Source of the DNA: Melieria omissa
Lineage: Eukaryota; Arthropoda; Insecta; Diptera; Ulidiidae
Assembly: GCA_963971225.1 (NCBI GenBank)
Contig: OZ020269.1
Coordinates: forward strand, 89,734,783-89,798,782
Reading direction: 5' to 3'
Length of the DNA stretch: 64,000 bases
Part shown: in pieces, positions 58,110 to 64,000 of the stretch
Numbering within the stretch: position 1 is the first letter of the stretch
Layout of the letters: each line of letters opens with the position of its first letter
Translations under genes and position numbers: made by a program
Notes under the pieces: generated by a model
The model's database searches: none
Told to the model about the DNA's origin: nothing
The model's input: only the letters and a program-made list of their open reading frames with translations

Positions 58110-60700
58110 GATTATGGGTTGGGCAACGCCCTTGTGCACCGCAACCTGAGTGGTTTATTGTGCCCCTTAAATCATCTGGTGTTTTATATGCTCAGGTATG
58201 GAATCAGACCTTTCTGCGATATTTGCATCAGGTCCTCTTCACCGAGATTGTGTTTCCCTAGAAACTTTGCACGTCTGTGTGTCAGGGCAGGACAGTTGGT
58301 AATGATGTGTTCCATTGTTTCGTCAGCTTCCTGGCAGAATCTGCATGTTCTGCTGTCGGTAAGACCAAGTTTGTAGAGGTGGTTGTTACAGAAAAAGTGG
58401 CCTGTTACAGCACCACATAGAGTCCTAAGTTGAGATCTAGAGCAGAGATAGCTCTTTCTCTGTTGAAGTTTAGGAACTTTTTGGAGTGGTGTAGACCTTC
58501 CAAGTTGCTCCAGTATATCTGCTTGCGTTTTTGTGTCCAGTTTTTGATGGCCTGTTTCAGGTCGTTTTTGCTAAACCCGAACATCGGGGCTGGCCCTATG
58601 AATGGGCTCTCTGCTCCCTTTTTGGCTTGTGCGTCTGCCATTTCATTGCCTTCATGGCCCTCATGCCCCGGTATCCAAACCAAAACTAAACGGTTTCGTG
58701 TACTTAGGATGTTGAGTTCCTTGTGGCAATCCAAGAGGGTTTTCGATGAGAAAGAGTAGCTGTCCAGAGCTTTTAAGACCGAAAGGCTGTCCGAGAGTAT
58801 TGTAATTTTTTCTCTTTTGGGGTTACCTTTGGTGATGATCCGAACTGCCTTTATTATTGCAAAGAGTTCGGCTTTCGGTTTTCGATGAGAAAGAGTAGCT
58901 GTCCAGAGCTTTTAAGGCCGAAAGGCTGTCCGAGAGTATTGTAATTTTTTCTCTTTTGGGGTTACCTTTGGTGATGATCCGAACTGCCTTTATTATTGCA
59001 AAGAGTTCGGCTTGAAATATGGACGTGTCGTCGCTTAATGAAAAGAATGTTTTGACTGTTAGTCCCACTATGCCAGCTCCTACACCAGTAGAGGTTTTGG
59101 AGCCATCGGTGTACCATTTTTGTGAGTCATCGTTTAATCATACTGGATTGTTGCCCCACATCCCCCTAGTCGGGAAGTTTATTGTGTACTTCTTCACGTG
59201 ACTTAGTTGGGGTTCTATGATGTCAAGACAAGCTGCTTTATAGAGAGTATTCTCTATTTCGTTTAGTATACCCAGGTGACCTGTGAGGTTGCCTTGTTTG
59301 AATCCATTGTGCCTGTGTAATGTGAGTGCACTCGATAGCGCTTCCTCTTGGATGGCTAAATGAAGAGGTAAGGTTAATTAGTGCTTCCATGCCTGCAGTC
59401 GGGGTCGTTTTCATAGCCCCTGTAATACTGAGGCATGCAAGCCGTTGTATTTTGTTTAGTTTTCTTATGACTGTGCTCTGATTTCTTTTGCCCCACCATA
59501 AATACTAGAGCACCGTATAGAATGATGGGTCTAATCATTTGAGTGTAGACCCAGTTCGTCATTTTGGGTGATAGGCCCCAAGATTTGCCAAGGCTACGGT
59601 TTGTTGTCCACAGTGCTTTGGTCACCTTTTTAAGTGTGGAGTTTAGGTGAGGTTCCCAAGTGAGCTTTCGATCTAGAGTGATGCCTAGATACTTAACCTC
59701 TTCTTTTAGGGGAATGACCGTATTATTGATTTTGAGATTCGGAAGATTTAGTTTCCTCCTTCTTGTAAATGGTACAATTGTAGTTTTGCCGGGGTTGATT
59801 GATAACCCTTCAGACCTACACTAGCACCATGTGTCGTTTAGGGCTTTCTGCATTAAGTCACTTAGTGTGTCTTCATGAGTGCCCAATATTATTACAACCA
59901 GATCATCAGCGAATCCTAGGGTTTTCAAGCCGATTGAGTTGAGAAGTTTAACTAAGTCATCAACTAGTATAGACCATAGAAGAGGAGGTAGAACCCCTCC
60001 TTGTGGCAGCCTTTTACAGCGTTGATACTTAGCTCCACAGACCCTAAGTTGGCTTTAATCGTTCTTTGGCTAAGGACTTTTCCTATCCATTTGGTTATTT
60101 TTTGGTTAGTACCTCTATTTGCGAGGGCTGAAACCATTGATTGAAAGTTGGCATTATCGAAAGCTCCTTCAATGTCCATAAAGGTACAGAGAGCGATGCC
60201 TTTGGTGTCCAGTGTTTTCTCTATGCTGCTCACCAGCGAGTGTATTGCCTTCTTGATCGTAGATTTGCCCTTTTGGTAGGCAAATTGAAATTTATTTAGT
60301 GGAGATTCCATTAGCACCTCCTCCCTTATATAGTAATCTATGATTTTTTCCAACGTTTTAACATGAAAGACGAGAGACTGATAGGTCTGTAAGATTTGGG
60401 GGAGTCCGGTGGTTTGTTACCACCTTTATTTATAAAAATTACCTTAACCTCCCTCCAGATTTTAGGAACGTATTCTAGTGTTATGCTGGCTCTGAATAGC
60501 AGAACCATTTTCCTAATCAGTTTATCCGTACCTCTAGAAAGAAGTGCTGGTTATATGCCATCTGGTCCTGGCGATTTGTAGGGTTTGAAGGAGTTGACCC
60601 CCCATTTTACTCTATCAAAGGTTATTATCCTGTTCACTATTGTGTCCAATGGCCCGCATGACTCAGGTAGGTCATTTTCGGGAGTGAGTGGAAATAGTAA
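58110..60700 (-). mobile_element. LOA-like LINE, 5'-truncated, frame-disrupted
   Basis: Minus strand, in order: FKPYKSPGPDGI (about 60570), SYRPISLS (about 60375), then FMDIEGAFDN (about 60170; first RT Asp). Next come a broken GCPQGG (one base lost near 60015), GFADDLV (about 59905; catalytic Asp pair), KSWGLSPKMTNWVYTQMIRP (about 59560), RNase H with FQAELFAI and ILSDSLSA, and WIPGHEGHEGNEMAD (about 58660). The tail is CRFCQEADETMEHIITNCPA (about 58300). Order and motifs fit RNase H-bearing I/LOA-group elements. ORF1 and the endonuclease are absent (5' truncation at about 60700). A 139 bp internal duplication, single-base frameshifts and stops make it dead. Confidence 0.85.
58739..59014. 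repeat. 139 bp tandem duplication inside the LINE RNase H
   Basis: The block starting GTTTTCGATGAGAAAGAGTA at 58739 repeats at 58878 with one visible change (AAGACC to AAGGCC). A period of 139 is not a multiple of three, so the duplication shifts the RNase H frame. The near-identity makes it recent. Confidence 0.9.
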
Positions 60701-61089
60701 ATAGTTCTTAATTATTCAATTATTAATTATTTTGAAGCCGATAGCCTTTACCGCTAGTTGCCTTTTTAGTTGTAACATAATTATAGCTATATTTCAAATA
60801 AATAAATATTAATTGTTTAGTTCCTGACTAAATATGACTTTAACTTAATATAATCAATTTATTTTTGTCTTTAATTTTCATCATTAAAATTTTAATTTGA
60901 TCCTAACTTTTAAAAGAGAAATTCGTTTATAAATTTTTTGTAATTGTGTGTATTTTAGTTTTGAATTTTAACAAATACATATATTAATAAATTAATTTAG
61001 TCTATCAATTTACTTTTAAAATTTAATTAAAAGTTTCTTATTAATCAACTTTAAATTCATTATTTCATAACTAATAATATAATAATAAT
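60701..61089. other. AT-rich spacer between two head-to-head LINEs
   Basis: No genes. Ends in a run of AATAAT units immediately before the ribozyme start. Confidence 0.6.
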
Positions 61090-61160
61090 GCCTCCACAAG
61101 GGTAGTCACCTTGTCGTGGTGTGGGGGCTTGCCGCGGGCAAGGACGCCGCAGACTAGTCC
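61090..61160 (+). ncRNA. HDV-like self-cleaving ribozyme at LINE 5' end
   Basis: The sequence folds as the nested double pseudoknot of hepatitis-delta-like ribozymes. P1 is GCCUCCAC (61090-61097) with GUGGGGGC (61121-61128). P3 is UCAC (61106-61109) with GUGG (61116-61119) around loop CUUGUC. P4 is UUGCC (61129-61133) with GGCAA (61137-61141). P2 is GGGUAGUC (about 61100-61107) with GACUAGUCC (61152-61160), one mismatch. J4/2 contains GCAGA with the expected catalytic C (61150). Cleavage would be 5' of G61090, exactly at the junction with AT-rich flanking DNA. Such ribozymes are known at 5' ends of several LOA, RTE, R2 and L1Tc-type elements, where they trim the transcript. P2 and P3 share U106/C107 in this drawing, so exact P2 extent is open. 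Confidence 0.7.
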
Positions 61161-61449
61161 AATCCGAGTGATGAACGGAATGGAGTAGTCTGGGGCGGAG
61201 CCCGTACTAAGCACTACCCCCTCCCTAACCCAGGGTGTTACGCGGACCGTGCCCACTGGGTGGTTTGCAGCCAGGGGGTATACCGGCTGTATTCTTACGG
61301 TGCCTTCCTGATACCGGGCCACCTCAGGAAGTACAATGGCCTTGCCATGGTATGCGGGCTCTGCCATGGTCGACCAACCTTGTCCCTGCCAGAACTATAG
61401 GCCGCCAGCGCCTTCGCCTTGCGCGCGGGCAGGCGGCCACACCGCAATT

Positions 61450-61746
61450 ATGAGCACAATGAACAAAAAATGCTGCAAAAATAAGCGAGGAATTCCACTC
61501 GCTCTGCAGGACTACACCGCAACACAGCTAGCAGCTGTGCCGGAGCATTCGCTCCGGACCACAAATGAAGACCTGAGGCCAAGCACCAGCCGAGGAAGAA
61601 TATCTTCCAGGGTGGCGAGGGGCTCCCTCAGGGGCGGTCGGAAAGCTAGGGGTGCGGTCAGGGTGGGGGCGTCAATACGGGGCAGGCCACTGTTTGACAT
61701 CTCTGCTCTGATTGCATCTGCCAGCGGAAGACCTCAAGCCAGGTGA
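61450..61746 (+). pseudogene. LINE ORF1 N-terminal remnant
   Basis: From ATG 61450 a basic, Arg/Ser/Gly-rich frame (RPSTSRGRISSRVARGSLRG) runs to a stop at 61744-61746. The related reading continues in another frame to about 61912 (VSTVSALPTGSGSIPSGLVV). This resembles the disordered basic N-terminus of LOA-type ORF1 proteins. The zinc knuckles expected later are missing. Confidence 0.5.
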
Positions 61747-61929
61747 GCACGGTTTCAGCTCTTCCCACTGGCTCCGGAAGCATACCTTCCGGACTGGTGG
61801 TAGGAGCAAAACCTATAGGCCCTGCTCCTAGTACCGGCGTCGCTGCGGTCGAGCGGGAAACTCCCCCGTCGACATCCGCTGCGGCACCCCTATTGGAGGG
61901 AGCTATCTCCAACTAGAAACCCCAGGAAG

Positions 61930-62300
61930 ACCGACTGGACCGATCAATTTACAAGGTTGCTCGAAGAGGATCAACCCTTGCTGGATTTTCGGGGCAGGAT
62001 GCGGCATCCCCTCGAAATCGAGCAGGCGGTTGAAACAGTAAATGGGGCAATAATCAATGCTTTTCACTTAAGTTGCCCTGAGAGTAGGAGGACCAGGAAG
62101 AAATCCACACCGTGGTGGAACACCACCCTGGCGAAACTCCGAACAGACACGCGGAGGCTCTTTAATAGGGCAAAGCGAACAGGTGACTGGCAGGAATACA
62201 CTGCCGCTCTCACTAAGTACACAAAGGAAGTACGGAAAGCGAAAAGGGCTAGTTTCCAATCGTTTTGCGAAGAAATTTCTTCCACCCCCAGGCAGCAAGG
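61930..62300 (+). pseudogene. LINE ORF2, endonuclease-RT linker segment
   Basis: The frame with LLEEDQPLLDFRGRM, KKSTPWWNTTLAKLRTDTRR, LFNRAKRTGDWQEYTAALT and KYTKEVRKAKRASFQSFCEE is the conserved stretch between endonuclease and RT in I/LOA elements (WWN...L...R..NRA....W..Y). It shifts by one base within the C-run near 62284-62289 into the RT frame. Confidence 0.75.
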
Positions 62301-64000
62301 CTGCACAAAGCGCTGGCGAAGGGAGCAACGGAAAATAAGATGGCTCTGAAATTGCCGGATGGTAGTTACACGCGCAGTGAAGAGCAAAGGGCTCTCGCTC
62401 TTCTAAGTGCACATTTCCCTGGGGCAATCCCCCAGGACGCACCTGCTGTATGTACCATCTACCATCCAAATAGAAGGGACTGGGAGCTGGCACATAAGGT
62501 CATCTCTCGGAATAAGATTGATTGGGCATTGAACACCTTTCAACCCTTCAAATCGCCAGGCCAGGACGGGATCTTTCCTGTCTTTCTACAAAAAGGCAGG
62601 GGGGTCCTACTCAGGCATCTCACTGGCATAATGAGAAGCTGTCTAGCAACAGGGTACCTACCCGCCAGTTGGAGAAGTGCCCTGGTAGTTTTTATACCAA
62701 AAATAGGTAAAAAGGACTATACGGAGCCGAAGTCCTTTAGGCCAATCAGTCTGACATCCTTCTTCATGAAAACAATGGAGAAGGTGTTAGATCAGTATAT
62801 CAGAACCGTGGCGCTCAAGAGAACACCTCTGCATGCAAAACAGCATGCGTATAGGGCAGGCAGATCGACAGAGACTGCCCTATTTCAGCTCACGAGTTCA
62901 ATACAAGAAGCTCTTAAAAGCAAGGAGATTACCCTGTGCGCTTTTCTGGATATCGAAGGAGCCTTCGGTAACACCTCGCATGAGGCGATAGAAAGAGCGC
63001 TCAGCAGGAGAGGAGTGGAAGCCCCACTAAGCCGCTGGATAAGAGCCATGCTCTCCACCAGATCGGCCATTACGAAGGTGGGCACCACCACTAGGAGCGT
63101 GCTAGCGAAAAGAGGATGTCCGCAGGGCGGGGTATTATTACCGCTGCTGTGGAGGTTGGTAGTGGATGAGCTCCTCGAACTACTGACAAGCAATGGCATA
63201 ACATGTCAAGGTTATGCCGACGACATTGTCATTATCGCTAGAGGAAGGTTTGAAGACACTCTCTGTGATATAATCCAGAGAGGCTTAAAAATAACCCAAG
63301 AATGGTGTGCCCGGGTAGACCTGCGAATAAACCCGGACAAAACCACCATAGTACCTTTTATATGGAAAAGAAAGCTGCCACATATGCGGACAATACGCTT
63401 GCTCGGGAAAAGCATAGCCTATAAACCAGAGGTGAAGTACCTAGGTGTAACACTAGATTCGAAGTTACTCTGGAACAAGCATGCGGAGGCAGTTATCAGT
63501 AAAGCAACAAAGGCGGTCATGGTATGTAGATCCTTGGCAGGCAGAACTTGGGCATGTAACCCGAGCATACTGAAATGGATGTATACCATGATTGTGAGGC
63601 CAGTACTCACATATGCAGCAGTGGCATGGGCCCCGAGAGCCACACTCACAACAGTGAGGAAAAAACTCGACAAGGTCCAGCGACTTGCGTGCACGTGCAT
63701 CACAGGTGCTATGAGAACCTGTCCCACGGTGGCACTGGAGGTGATACTTAACATATCGCCATTGCACGTAGCAATTGAGATGGCGGCCAAGCGTACTATC
63801 CTTGGACTGGCTAGAACTAGTAAAGGGGGGGATCACATCCTTAGGCACAGAGACTTAGATGTACTATCCACTAGTAAACCTTATGTTTTGTATCCGATGG
63901 ATACAATAACAAGAACATATAACTACGAAAAATACTTCGGAGTTTATATGAGCAATAAAACAGACTGGGCCTGGGAAGACCACCAGATCCATTTTAGACC
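62283..64000 (+). CDS. LINE reverse transcriptase, open to window end (partial)
   Basis: One frame is open for over 1.7 kb with no stop. It reads ARLHKALAKGATENKMALKL, FKSPGQDGIFPVFLQKG (about 62550), KSFRPISLTSFFMKTMEKVL (about 62735), AFLDIEGAFGNTSHEA (about 62945; first catalytic Asp), RGCPQGGVLLPLLW (about 63115), GYADDIVIIA (about 63210; catalytic Asp pair) and LRINPDKTTIV. It goes on with VKYLGVTLDSKLLWNKH, MYTMIVRPVLTYAAVAW and LDKVQRLACTCITGAM. All RT motifs are intact, so the polymerase domain looks recent or under recent constraint. The element as a whole is defective because ORF1 and endonuclease are deleted and there is a frameshift near 62285. Probably cytoplasmic/nuclear RT for target-primed insertion. 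Confidence 0.85.

Larger units (their letters stand above)
61090..64000 (+). mobile_element. LOA-like LINE, complete 5' end, runs off the window
   Basis: Begins at the ribozyme (61090), followed by a GC-rich leader, an ORF1 start (ATG 61450), a deletion that removes most of ORF1 and the endonuclease, then the endonuclease-RT linker and an intact RT running past 64000. It is much GC-richer than the flanks. Head-to-head with the minus-strand LINE at 58110-60700 but a different, better preserved sequence. RNase H and the 3' end would lie beyond the window. Confidence 0.85.

Overview
The window is eukaryotic and almost certainly from a higher fly (Diptera). The best guess is a tephritid fruit fly or another non-drosophilid with an expanded genome. 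The reasons are a spliced insect-specific imaginal disc growth factor (Idgf) gene with GT-AG introns, TATA/initiator promoters, long (CAA)n/(GTT)n tracts typical of fly intronic and intergenic DNA, and a dense mix of I/LOA-type and RTE-like retroposons, a tRNA-derived SINE, mariner, piggyBac-like and hAT-like elements. Species was not determined. Gene density is very low.

Layout. 0-4 kb: a decayed ~300 bp tandem array, a LINE relic and a SINE. 4.7-5.95 kb: a probable minus-strand gene for a Ser/Thr/Pro-rich protein (start exon, long exon, possible 55 bp exon). 6-12.8 kb: non-coding (CAA)n-rich DNA interrupted by a nested transposon (8347-10832). 12.8-15.6 kb: LINE and SINE relics. 15.6-23.4 kb: AT-rich, non-coding. 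23.5-25.7 kb: a deleted mariner next to a LINE fragment. 26-36 kb: non-coding DNA with simple repeats and a (TTAG)n-based array. 36.5-48.2 kb: several MITEs, another SINE copy and an extremely AT-rich block. 49-55 kb: the Idgf gene. 55.3-56.8 kb: a small two-exon gene for a secreted six-cysteine peptide, downstream on the same strand. 56.8-61.1 kb: AT-rich DNA and a minus-strand LOA-like LINE. 61.09-64 kb: a plus-strand LOA-like LINE that begins with an HDV-like self-cleaving ribozyme and runs off the window.

The only well supported host genes are Idgf (435 aa, catalytically dead chitinase fold) and the cysteine-rich peptide gene 454 bp beyond it. Both encode secreted proteins and both have a TATA box with an initiator at nearly the same spacing. 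The minus-strand gene near 5 kb is less certain. Most of the rest is mobile DNA and its decay products. The most noteworthy items are the six-cysteine peptide gene with a ~141 bp minisatellite in its intron, the ribozyme at the LOA 5' end, the Met-tRNA-like SINE family with a strong internal hairpin, and the set of TTAA-flanked, TA-flanked and hAT-like MITEs whose exact boundaries can be read from the sequence.
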